Shown here: positions 52,401-64,000 of the stretch, one piece after another
Layout: every line of letters starts with the position of its first letter
Numbering within the stretch: the stretch's first letter is position 1
Assembly (NCBI RefSeq): GCF_028769735.1
Contig: NC_088170.1
Location: 43,878,585 to 43,942,584 of the forward strand
Origin: Zonotrichia leucophrys gambelii
Taxonomy: Eukaryota > Chordata > Aves > Passeriformes > Passerellidae
Length of the DNA: 64,000 bases
Direction: 5' to 3'
The notes under the pieces: generated by a model
Told to the model about the DNA's origin: nothing
Databases searched by the model: none
The model's input: only the letters and a program-made list of their open reading frames with translations
Position numbers and translations under genes: made by a program

Positions 52401-55400
52401 TAGCAAGGTAAAAGACCTAACTGCCCACTAGGAAGAACAACCTACCCCTGGAACATTATTCACAGTACTATAACTGAGGATAGTAAAGTTTTTTCTCCAG
52501 AATGGTGTATATGCTACTAATGCCAGTCTAATTGGTATGATTCAAATGACTATGTGTGTGCTGGGGAGTAGAAAGAAAGCTGGTCAATCAGAATTCAATA
52601 GTTACCAGTATTGAGCACATCCATACCAAACATAGCAAATCTCTCTCTGGAGGAAGAAAAACAGGAACCATAAAAGACCTTTGGCTTGACATGGCTTGAG
52701 GAATATTTTCATGACATTTTGTACAGTTAGCACATTTAATTGTGATTGAACTGGTAAATAAATCTTACAGAATGGCTCATATCTTTAATTCTTTAACATC
52801 TTTTAGTTGTTGCAGAGGCCCAAGCAACAACACCTGTGGTACTCTAATTTTGTTTCACCAATGAACAAAGATTGATATGGTAGTCAGAGAATCAAATTAG
52901 AAGGAAGAGACAGGAGTAAATATTCTGTCAGTGTTGTTCAGTGTTCCTGTGCAATAAAAGGAAATCCAATTGTCTCATCCCCACTCTTGCATTCAGATTT
53001 ACTACAAAAAGAAAAAAAAAAAAGATAAGTAATTCTCAGTGTCTTCAAAATCAAAAGTGTGGGAATAGCAGCTTTTCTAAAAATCTGTTACCTAGAGTGG
53101 ATTCCAACTAAAATCTCCTGAGGCATGGGGAAGTGGAATGCTGAGACCTATTCTTTCTCAAGTCATACTAGAAATCAACAGCACTACTATTTGCATGATG
53201 ACCTTTCTGTATAGTGCTAAGAACTGGTTTTCCTTGGCAACAGAATTAATTAATTGGGACCTAGTCCCAGCAGCTGCTGCATTCACTGCAATCCAGATGG
53301 GTAAACGGAAATTTCTCTCCCACTTCCGACCTATTTCATATCCCACTGAAGACACATGCATGGGAAACCATTTTTGGGGTGCAAATTTCAAAGCATCAGC
53401 TACCTGCTGCACACTTCTGCAGGGTGCATTCTTCCACAATCCCTTTTCCATAAGTCATCTTAGCACAGAGTAAAAGAGAGGCAATGTAAAATTTATTCCC
53501 CTGGGGTTACTTGTTCAAGTGCCTCTAAGGCTAAGGGTGAGAATGTGCTTTGAATAGTCTAAAGCTGTCCTGTCAATATTAGAGTACTAAGTAGTATCTG
53601 ACTGCAGGTCCACTGTATTTTTGCTTAACTTCTACTCATTTCAGGAGTTAATTATCTGTAAAAAGGTTATTGTAAAATCATGAATCCACTCTCAGCTGGA
53701 GGTCAAGTAAGTAACTAAAGAGAGAAGAGACCTCACAGAGAAATTATTAAATTAAGATTCTTAAAGTCTTATTTCCCGATTTTAATCTTAATCAAATTCC
53801 TCTTCAGGAATTCTAGATGGGAACAATTGTCTTTATAGTAAGCCAAGTGAATCCACTCCCATCCTAAAAGTATTATCCACTTCACAGTACACCATCTTCA
53901 CACTGAGAAAAATGTTGGACAAAGCAATATGCCTTGAAGACTATCAGCAAGCTTTAATAATTACACATTATGATGTAAGAAACAGTCTTTCAATACTCAC
54001 AACTCTCTGAAGCATTTCCCAGCCCACAAGCCAAGCTCACTTTTTGAGCTTCAGACAGAATACCCTACTAAGTCTGAATTAACAAAGGATTAATATCAAG
54101 ACAAAGTCTAAGAAACCCAAATTCCTTGCACAGAAATATATGAATCCAGAACATGTTTGAGCTTTGCATGGAAATAAACTTTAATGCATCTGAGTACCAC
54201 GAGGAAAGGGAACAGAACTGCATACAGCACTTGCTGAAATCTCTACAAGAACATAAGGGAGCCTAAAGGGGTCCATTATGTTGCATTTTGGGGGCATGCA
54301 AATACCCATAGTCAAAATTCAAATTTGAAAAAAAAAGAAATTACAATCTCATTACTATGCACAAATGGGAAAGAACTGTTGGCTGCTATGCTGAGAAGGC
54401 TGTCATAATTCTATAAATAATCAGACATACTGATCACTTGAGAGTTTTTCCTTCTGAATTCCCTCTGTGTGTTGCCTTCAGTTGTCAGTAACTATGACAT
54501 GTGTCCTCTCCATCGAGCTGGCTAATGGCCCTTGTCTAACTCTGAAACATTGGACTAGCACTTTGTGAAGCCATCTCTATCCAGGAAACAAAGATAAAGC
54601 CAACACTACAAAGTCTTTTGAATTTCTAGTCCACCATTAATTGCCCTGAAGAACTTAAGGTAAGCAAGCACTTCCCACCAAGCAGAACCTTGTGACATCC
54701 CACAAAAGTGCTCTCCCAGCACACCTGTACTGTGGGCAAGCAATGGGTTGATCCTCAAAGGAAAGGCTCAGCCTAGTCAAACATGCCTCCATCCTTCCCT
54801 TAGAGGGCAATTCAGGCATGGCAGCAATATCTCGCAGGCAGGATTACCAGAGGCAGTTGATAAATCTAAGAGAGTTTGTATGTTCACCTATTGTCACAAA
54901 ATTAAATGAGAAAATATTGATGCAAACTTACTACTCTCAATATAATATTGGGAAAAAAACCCAACCCAAAATAAGGAATCCACTGCTAATATTAAAATAA
55001 AGTAATATCGATAAGCCTAGAAATAACTGTTCCATTTACTCTAAACAGCAGTGGAGTCTCATTTGCTCTTTCAAAGGCATAATCAGTTGAAGGGCACATT
55101 TTTCTTCTTTGTTCTTTCCCATCAATTTTAATAGGTGCAGAACATCAGTCACATGAAATGTAATGGGACAAGAAGATGGATGAGTACATTTGAAGCCACT
55201 AGTCACAGGACAGAAAGCATCCTGACAAAGTGACACCGGCAGCATAGGGTTCAACAATAGAGCCTGGACAATATTTAGTAAGTGAAACTCCAGTGCTACA
55301 TGATTTGGTATTTTCTCTCTGGACAAAATCCTTTCCCTGACACTATTCATCATATTCCTACAAGTCAGGCTTTCAAAGACATTCTCCTTCTGAACATGAC

Positions 55401-56211
55401 CAAATGACATTTTTAAATCAGGGAAATACATAAATCTGGGGACAAAGAGGTCATTTGGAGATAAATTGGAATGACCTCCTATGTTAAGAACTTCAAACTA
55501 CTTCGTCAAGAAGGTATTAAATGGTTTAGTAAGATTCACACCTGAAATATGAAATATATTGTGGAACTGACAGCAACAGGACTTTACTACTGATGAAAAA
55601 ATACCAAAATCCCCCTGTTTCTACTAGGATCTGAAGAAAGCAATACCAACAAATTAACAATTAGAAATTCTTTCACACTAAAAAAGCCTCTGATGTGCAT
55701 ACTACAACGAAATACACGAATAAAAAACCAGCACATCCCATTAGCTGCCTGTGAAGTAGTTCTGGGAAAATTGTAATGAAAATTCATATCAAAATTGAAG
55801 TTTAATGTACAGTGAAAGAAAAAACAGTCATCCAACAAGCCTAATCAAACCCCCTTTCTGTATGTTGAGGAAGCATTGGAAATGCAGGCAGGCCTACACT
55901 CTCCTGTAATGATCCACTTGTGCTATAACTTTACCAAAAAATGCCAAGTGGCTCCATTCAGCCCTTTACTAAGGTTGTTGTGATCACTATCATCGTTATT
56001 AGGCAATGCTAAGTCAGTGTCTTCATTAGTCACTTGCCATGATCTCTACAGGTAATCTTTAAGCTTTAAATAATACTGAACTTTACACCAGAACAGGAAA
56101 AGAGAAACCAGAACCTCTTAACATATACCCACAAGAGAAGGAATTAGAGCCAGACCTGCAAGTCCCACTGCTGCACCAAGTATACATATATATACATATA
56201 CATATATACAT

Positions 56212-56265
<54 letters not shown>

Positions 56266-59200
56266 TATACCTCAATTTACTCCAGTCACCCTTCCAGTGG
56301 TATGCAATATCCAGAAAGGAGAAAGACAGATTTTGGCAAATTCTCTTAAACAGGGCAAAATTCCTCTCTAGCAGCACAATATGCATTGATGGTGGGTGGT
56401 GCATTCTTTTTTTGTCAAATACCTTATTGGAAGTTGCTTACAGCTACTAAATCTGTTCTTGCCACTTTCCTCCTCTCTCACAAGACAGAGACTGCTTTCA
56501 AACAAATCTCTACAAGTGTGTGCTGGTCAATACAATTTCACATAGACAGGAGTTCCCCCCAGTAAGTCACATATTTCAGAATGGGAAATCCAGAGAGAAT
56601 GGAAATTCCACATTAAGAGAAGTTCTGAGATTTCTCAAACAGTACACCTAACTCCAGGAAGAGCAAAATAATTTTAGATAAAGGAAAAACTTGACTCATT
56701 TTTGGCTTCCAAATTTCATACATGAAATAACACACTGTTTCACAAAGTCTTGTATACGTTTCAAAAGTTACTCAACCTAAATATTCAATTATGATGATAT
56801 ATACATAACATCCATGAATTTCTGGAAATTTTTTCCCCATGTTTTTTCTGTAACTCCATTTTCAAAGAAATATCTAAATTTTTAATGAAGCATTTTGATT
56901 TTGATGAAATTATATTCCTTAGCGACAAACAATGTAGATACCACTCACACTTACTGTATTCTTCACTTATAAACTTATCTGTCTTCGTCTTTCCCAACTG
57001 TAATATTAGGCTACATGACAAATTCAAGTGAAAGACTATATTGTAGTGGAATACTTTCAGCAACCTTGACTTCTGAGAATGCATTCCAAAGGCTGAACTT
57101 TTACTAATAATCAACCTTTTCTTCCATTAAAATTTATTTTGAGCTGGCAGTTCATATGACCTGGGATATCATGAGGAATCTGAATATTTCACATTCTAGC
57201 CATGGGGAAGTAGTCAAAGATCTGAATAATGATTGTTCCCTGAGCAGTTTTCCCTGCAAATTCATCACTATAATATGCAAAAAGCGCATTAAAAAGACAA
57301 TCAAACATATAACACAGGTCAGTAAATTACTCTGTTATATTACAGGTAACCAAAAATAATCCGTTTCTCTGCTTATATCAATTGTTGAGTCCTCATAAGG
57401 ATGTAGCCAAATCCACCCCTTCCCATGCTCCCTGTGGTCCTCAGGACACAGGTTCTGGCACTGCAGTACCTATTTCTGACATTACAGAGCAATGCTGCCA
57501 ACCACAGATATGCAGAAGAATATCAAACCAGAGTAACACTGGTTCTAAACATTATCTATTAAGTTCATCCCATTTCCTTTCAAATTTCATAAAGTGAATT
57601 ATTAAACCTGATTGGAACTTACAAGCTTTTCTCACTGATCATAAATGATAGTGCTACTAATGAAAAGTAGTTTTTACAAAACATTATGATTTCAAGAACT
57701 AGGAAAAAACCCAAACAAACACTCCACACTCCCCCTCCCAAATACTGAAAAGTATGAAATAAAAAAGAAAGAATTCTCCAGCTAGGTGAAGAACTCAAAA
57801 ACTAAGTTTTATCTAGACAAATTAAAGACACTTGTAGGCTTTTTGCAGATTAAATCCTCTCAGGTTCAACTCTGACATTAATATACCTGAAGCACAGGAA
57901 TTCTTGTGTGATGTGGTTTGGAAGATTACTTGTTCTACTGTGCCTATGTTGTTTCAGAGGTCAAATGTCATGGCTAAAACCTCTAGAGAATAACTATTAC
58001 CATAAACATTCAGAAAACAAAAAAATTAATGTTTGTTTCGCTGCACTTTGCTTATCATCAGGGTTTGTTTTTTTCAGTTAAACATATAAACAAACAAACA
58101 AAACCTCCAACTGTCATACTGGAGAAGAAAATTATGTATTATTTTTTCCACCAGAGAGAAGAATATGTAAAATGTCCTAACTTCCTAAAAGTTAAACAAT
58201 AAAAACTCACAACAGTGGGAGTCATGGAAGTCTACATGATCCTCTTATGCAGGAATGGCCAAATAGTCACCCTGCTCTCTGCCTCTCCACATCAGTATTT
58301 TAAACTAAAATACAAACACTTGAAGAGGAGACTTTGCAGTGCATTACATATATAAAGACAGTATAATTCCATTTCTAGGTCCAGTCCTAGAAATAGCATA
58401 CAAGTATTTTTAAAATTCTCTTTCTTTTCCACTATTTATTATATTATAGATAACCTCTGAACAGCAGCTGATTTAATATCCTCTCTTAACAGACTCGGTT
58501 TTGTTATAGTTATTGAGCAAAGTAAAACAAAAAACAAACTTATTGCACAAAAATAGAAAAGAAACTATCTTCAATGCAACCACAAAGTAAGGTATCAAGA
58601 GTTATCAGCACAGAAATTCTTAAATTCTTTCATGTCTTGATATTTTGAGGTGATGTTAGCAAACCTGGAAATCTTCCTGCACTTGAAAAATAAAATCTAC
58701 TTAGGAGTGTCATCAAACTACTTTGCATTAAACTAAAAGAGGAGAAAAGCCTTAGTGATTGAAATTACCAGTGGGTTCAAAGTTACAGGGTTGACAGAAA
58801 AGCAAATACTATTACAAAAGCTCATGCCATTTCAAATTACATGTCAAACATAATCTGAAGCTAAATAGTCTTAAAGCCAAAGATCCAAGAATTTTTCAGT
58901 ATTTTTTAAAAATTATTTTGATAAGACCTCAACAAATCCCTAGGGGTGGAAAACTGCTAGTTTTCACCAAGCCCTGCTGCATTCATCCCCAATAAACTTT
59001 CAGATCTTGAGAGAAACCTGGTGAAACAATCTACTGTCAGTTAACCCCACATCCATGGTGGATTGTTTGGCTGACATTTTAATGCCCTTCCTCTTCAATG
59101 AGCCACAAAAATAAAAACCAAAACTGAACCTCTAAAATATACTTCTTTTTTGACAGAATGCTCAAGGTAGCAAGACTGGCTTCATCACATCACTGATGTA

Positions 59201-62200
59201 TAGAACTCACATAAAGATACATTTTGCCATAGGCCTAAGGATTATATCCACACCAAATCACATCAGGAAGAAAGCCTCAAGAAAGGATGGCTCTGTAACA
59301 ATGTACAAAAATCTGGTAATTAGAAGAATCCTTAATCCCCATTGCTAAATTCAAGATGCAAGGAACAAACAGTAAAATGAGAGAGAAAATCATGCTATTC
59401 AGTACCTGAACCACTTCTTTTTAAAAATTTTCATGGCATTGCATGTGGAATTGCAGAATCAAAGAATATCCCTGCAGATTACAGATATAATCTCAGTATA
59501 GCTTTTTATAGGGCCTGTGTTGTACTCATCCCCTGAATTCTTATCTCACATACTATTGTCTGCTTTCTTATCTCAGGATGACTCTTTCTTTATCTTTCCT
59601 CTTGAGGTATGCACAGGAACTATAAGTCTTTTACAAGACAGTAAACAAGGACAGAAAATGAAAACTTGGCCTCAATGAAGTCAGCAGTAACACTTCAGAG
59701 TTTGCTGGATTTTACCAGAAAAAAAAGTTTTTTATAATTTCTTGGTTCAAGATAAAAAATAATACTTAGCTACTTGGCATGTAATTAAGGTGTCATGTTC
59801 AAAAGAATGACCAAAAAACCTCCTGCTAACAGGTTTAGGTTTTTAGAGAACCAGATGACAACCTCCTAACATGTGCAGTTGTATGCATGGATGTCTTCTC
59901 TACAGCCACTACCCAACCAGACAGCCAGAGCTGGTCATTTCAGGCAGCCTGTGTGTTCCCAAATCCCAACCCTCCAGGACTCCTCAGGGAGCCTTTACAT
60001 CCAAACAGAGCTCTGTGGTAAGATCCAAGTCACACAAGAGGCGACCTGAAAGTGTCTCTTCTCTTTTAGGCAGCTGGCATGTGGTGACCCAAAGCCCAGA
60101 GCTGAGGAGTGGGTGCCCAGGGCTCTGGGGACAATTACTGCTGCAGCCAATGTTCCCTGCATCTGTGGCACAGTATCCAGTGAGGGAGAGTGAGCTCCTC
60201 TACCAGGAACAGGTTTTTAACAAGGTCGTGACACTGCTGTTTCTTCCTGAGCCTGCAGAAACATTATGGTAATGGGATTATTCTATGATTTAATTTCTAT
60301 TGTTTCATGCCGCTTAATTATTGGTGTAAAGGAAATAATCAAGGAAACACGAGAACCAGGAAATCTGTGCCTGCTAACCACAAAGATAACTTCTTATCTA
60401 AAAGAGAAGTCAAATTTTTAAACTCATTTTTCAGTCTTTTCAGTTCAGCAGAGGTTCTTTAAAGAAATGCCAAGAAAGTTTTTAGGACACGGCTAGAATT
60501 GTATGGCAAGCTTTGCTTGATTACATCTTAATATTACATTACTACTATGAGACAGTGCATTTTAGAGGGGAATTACATAAAGCAGATCTCTGAAATTGTT
60601 CAGTTAAACAGTACTCCTGCAAGTTTGTTGACTTTTATTTTTGAACTTTTCAAATAGATAAATGAATATTCAGATGAGCTACTTAGAGAAAAAAAAAAAG
60701 ACTCAGGGGGTTATCACTTGTTTGTTTAAAAAATTTAGAGGAGCAAGAAGAAAAAGAAAGGTAATGAAGTAAGATCAAACCAGATCTACTTTTGCTACTG
60801 ATTTAATTAAACTCAGATAATTCAGCTAATTTCCAGACAAATAAATTCAGTTTTTTTTTTCTTTCATATTCTCCAGAGGTAAAACTGTACTGCTACAGAA
60901 TTTCTCATAAAATGAGAGCTTAGATAGAAACCAAAAATGTGTTTCTGCTAATGCAACACAAGCTGGTACTTTCCCATAGCTGGTGAAATTCATGAGGGGC
61001 ATTTGGAGGTGGCATTGATATACAGCAAACAAAGGTACACAAAAGTTGTGGCAGGTGTCTACAGAAAAGAATGAGAGATAATGGCAACTCCCACACTGAG
61101 GAGTTGTCATATAAATACCTCACATGGCATAAGGACCAAAAGAGAATATTAGTGGCTGAAGGGGGAAAATGAGTATTGCATCATCCAGCTCCTCAATTCA
61201 TCTTTGGAACAACCCCAAACTTCCTCAAGACCAGAGAAGGCAGGTCCCAGTGCTGGGGAACACTGCTTGGCCCCAGTCCTCCATATTCCAATGCCAGCTG
61301 CAAGCACCATCTCCTGAAACTTGCAGAAATGCCTCTGCTGTTTCAGTGGGCAGCCTTGATGTCTCTCTTTGTGAGCAGCTTTGCGTTTCGAGAGCTGTAC
61401 CACTAGAACTCCGTACAAGTAGCCCAAGGGATATCAAAATGAACATAAAATCAGAACTCTAAAATGATAAAAATTTGAACTTTATAGTAATTATGGAAAC
61501 CAACATGAGAAGCAAACAGCATAATCAGTCTTCAGAGGATTTAAAAATGCTGTGAGCAAGCTCTACTATTATCCCAGGTCAAATGTGAAACATAAATGTA
61601 CAATGTTCCAGTTTTAATCCCAGCTCCACCACTGGCTTTGTGAGCCATCTGAGATGGCTCCTCTTTTTCCTTCTGGCTTCTCTCCTTTCTCCCTTTCAAT
61701 TCTATGCTCATCTGAACTAGATCTGCTTCTCAACATGCAACTGAAAAAAGAGGTTTGCACCATTCTTTGGTTTACTTCTAAAAGCAGTGTTCTCTCTCCA
61801 GCTTTCCCCACTTTTCCTGGGTTAACTCCACATTTTGAAAACAAAGCACAAAAATTCAAGCAAACAGAAATGGTTTTATGACAGCCACAATATTCTGAAG
61901 AAAACCTGCATTTTCTTGAGTCTCAGACAAGGCTATTGAAGATTACTGCTGATTCCCTTCAATCCTAGCCATATTTCTGTTATCCTTTTTGCTAAATGGG
62001 AAGAATCCTCACCATGCTGTTAACAAATGACTTTAACTCGCTTCTTTAACCCCTGCAGTGGAAGAAAAAAATCAGCTGAGTATGGCAGAGGTCTGCTCTT
62101 AATGGACATGAGCATACACCAGATCCCACCCTCTCTAAGTGACTTGACATAGACTTCCTGGATACACACTCATTAGCTCAATCCTGCTTATACAGCACAC

Positions 62201-64000
62201 AGGAAATAATATTAAAGTGCTCCACAAAGTAGTATGTAGGGCCATAAATTTCAAATTCAGACATCTTTCATTTCTGCACTGGTATATGGAGAAGAGGACT
62301 TGAAGGGGGTATGCCTGATACCTTCCCCCAGTGAAGCCAAGAAATAAACCTGAGCCATGCTGAGGACTGGTGAAGAGGCACTCAGAAGCATGAGGGTACT
62401 TCACCAATGCACAGTGGTATCTCAAAATCTTTCCTTCTTAAAATATGACTATTTGACTTTTTATTTTGATCCCAATCTGCACATGCAGAACACAGTTATC
62501 TAAATAAACATATCCATCATACCAGCAAATAATGGTTTTGGAGATGGCCCCCACGGTCTCTGAACTGCTACCAAGCAAAAGACAAGTCTGGAGTGAAGGA
62601 ATGGGGGAAGAGTGAGAAATTATACATATTCTAATGATGCCTTCCTTTTCCAGCAGCTCTTCAATAAAAATCCCTGTGATGCTGAATCTGACCTCACTAA
62701 AAACAGTCACAGCAAACCTGCTCCACTGCAAGCATTTGCATGGTTTTCCTCTGCAAACATGCTTTCCTTTGTTTACTGTATTTTTAAGTGTATGAGTGCA
62801 CAGACCACCCACAGTATCAGGTAGCCCAGCATGGGAAAGGTGGCAGAGGAGGCTAGGATTGCTTCTTTATATGAATAAAAATTAATCTATCTGATCCACA
62901 TATGCTAGTGAGCCGCAGCTCATCCTCAGTCAATTCATGTCCCTGACAGGCTAACTTGTCCCAAGCTCTCCAGAAATCATGTAGATGAAAGAGCCCAGCC
63001 TGTGGTATAGGAATTACAGGACTGGAGAGTTAAAAAGGGATTTGCAAATCAAGTAGTAATGCCTGCCTTGGCTTAATTTAATTTATCATATTCTACTGCT
63101 GCTATCCCCCTCCCAGCAGCAAATCAGAATTGTACACAGAAGCAGTTACGGTGTGAGACACTACCTGATCTTTACTGCAGCACCTGGTTAAAAATATGCT
63201 CAGTATCCTTTGGGCTCTGACCTGCACACACTGAAACAAAGATAGGAATGAGTTTACAGATGAACACAGGATGTGGCAGTGAGCACACTAAGTCATTTCT
63301 CTGCTCTCCTTCTGCACCTTATCAGTGACATTTCCCTAACAGCACAAGATGCAGCACCAGGCTCACTGCATTTCAACTCCCCAAGGAACATCCCTGAGAT
63401 CCTCCCAGGGATAACACTTTATCTGGCAAGCACCAGAGTAAAAAGTGGAAGCATTAGTTAATTTTGTACCTTGGGTGCTCACATCCACTGACACTCCAAC
63501 TCAATAGCAGAAAAGACAACAGATAGAGGGAAGAATTTCTCTTGAATCTCTTAAAAACCCCACCTCACAACATTACTGCAAGGAAACCAGACACAGTCTT
63601 TATCCCATACTCACACGCAGCCCTTTAAGAAATGTCTGATTCCTTTCACAGCAGAACCTGCATTTCTTATTCCCTGGCACAGAAATGCAGACACTGACCT
63701 ACTCTACTCCATTTTACACTTTCAGATCAGTTTGGCAATCCAGAGCTGGGGAGAGGGAAAGGGAAGAGAGGGAAATGTGCTGCTGCTATGCTTCTCCCTG
63801 TGCTGTTGCTGTAAGAAAAAATGATGATGGGATTACAACTAAATATTGAACTAAAGGGAAGTGTTCCACCTAGAGACCATCTTCATCAGGCAAGGCAATG
63901 GGCATGCTACCTGCAAACAGACACTCTTTTAGGATTGAATACACTTGCTGGTTCTGTGGTAAAAAATGATGCAGAGGTATGGCCCCCAGTAGTAATTAAC
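49451..64000 (-). other. PDZRN4: PDZRN4 upstream intron or flank, last part
   Basis: AT-rich DNA to the window edge with no recognised exon or named repeat except the TA microsatellite. Moderately GC-rich patches occur near 59930-60250 and 61190-61400, without a family resemblance. Open frames up to 133 codons occur and are compatible with chance in a window this size. Confidence 0.45.
56181..56270. repeat. TATACA / TA microsatellite
   Basis: About 90 bases that begin as interspersed TATACATA units and pass into an uninterrupted TA run of some 35-40 bases. It can fold on itself and is likely length-variable. The tyrosine/isoleucine-rich open frame across it (56144-56404, minus) is a by-product of the repeat. 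Confidence 0.97.

Noticed and set aside
55036..55431. 131-codon minus-strand ORF with an ATG start.
   Set aside because: About one ORF of this length is expected by chance in 128 kb of six-frame AT-rich sequence; no motif or splice context supports it.
56144..56404. Open frame rich in tyrosine and isoleucine.
   Set aside because: It is the translation of the TA microsatellite.
59871..60272. 133-codon plus-strand ORF with an ATG start in a moderately GC-rich patch, followed by TTCTATGATTTAATTTCTAT, which resembles a CR1 tail.
   Set aside because: No protein family was recognised, and the usual CR1 text before the tail (GATGATCTTTAGAGGTC-like) is absent.
1..64000. Search by eye for tRNA, rRNA, snRNA, AmnSINE-type 5S-derived elements, CRISPR arrays and bacterial or viral gene clusters.
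   Set aside because: None recognised; the window reads as ordinary avian intron with sparse repeats. A covariance-model scan could still reveal small RNAs that cannot be seen by eye.

Overview
The window is vertebrate genomic DNA, most likely from a bird and perhaps a passerine. It is AT-rich, poor in CpG and almost entirely non-coding. The recognisable interspersed repeats are 3' ends of CR1 LINEs, the dominant avian retrotransposon, plus one probable retroviral LTR remnant. Only two short coding exons can be supported. Both belong to one gene on the minus strand, PDZRN4 (PDZ domain-containing RING finger protein 4, LNX4). No bacterial features, operons, CRISPR arrays, tRNAs or rRNAs were seen.

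Layout, read on the minus strand from high to low coordinates. A very long intron or introns covers 64000 down to 8947. An exon at 8946-8693 encodes the C-terminal half of the first PDZ domain plus the conserved [14 protein letters not shown] linker. A 1,581-bp intron follows (8692-7112), then a 103-bp exon at 7111-7009 with the rest of the inter-PDZ linker. The start of the next intron runs from 7008 to the window edge. The exons join in frame through a split serine codon (AG|C), and all four splice junctions fit the GT-AG rule. The RING finger, the start of PDZ1, PDZ2 and the C-terminal half were not found here and should lie outside the window or in exons I could not see.

The intronic DNA holds three 5'-truncated CR1 copies (20225-20889, 40789-41026, 48857-49450), all on the plus strand and so antisense to PDZRN4. 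It also holds a probable solo LTR (about 43500-44090), a 117-codon ORF with a GDFN motif resembling a decayed LINE endonuclease (13189-13542), and a GC-rich block with an A-rich tail on the minus strand (about 17038-17545). Other features are several unclassified GC-rich patches, a TA microsatellite (56181-56270), a perfect 17-bp inverted repeat (47948-48025), and a series of two-copy local tandem duplications, many with periods of 29-35 bp.

I found no new multi-gene system. The items most worth checking are the 17-bp inverted repeat, the A-tailed GC-rich block, the GDFN ORF, the recurrent ~30-bp duplications, and whether a short-isoform first exon of PDZRN4 lies in the large intron.
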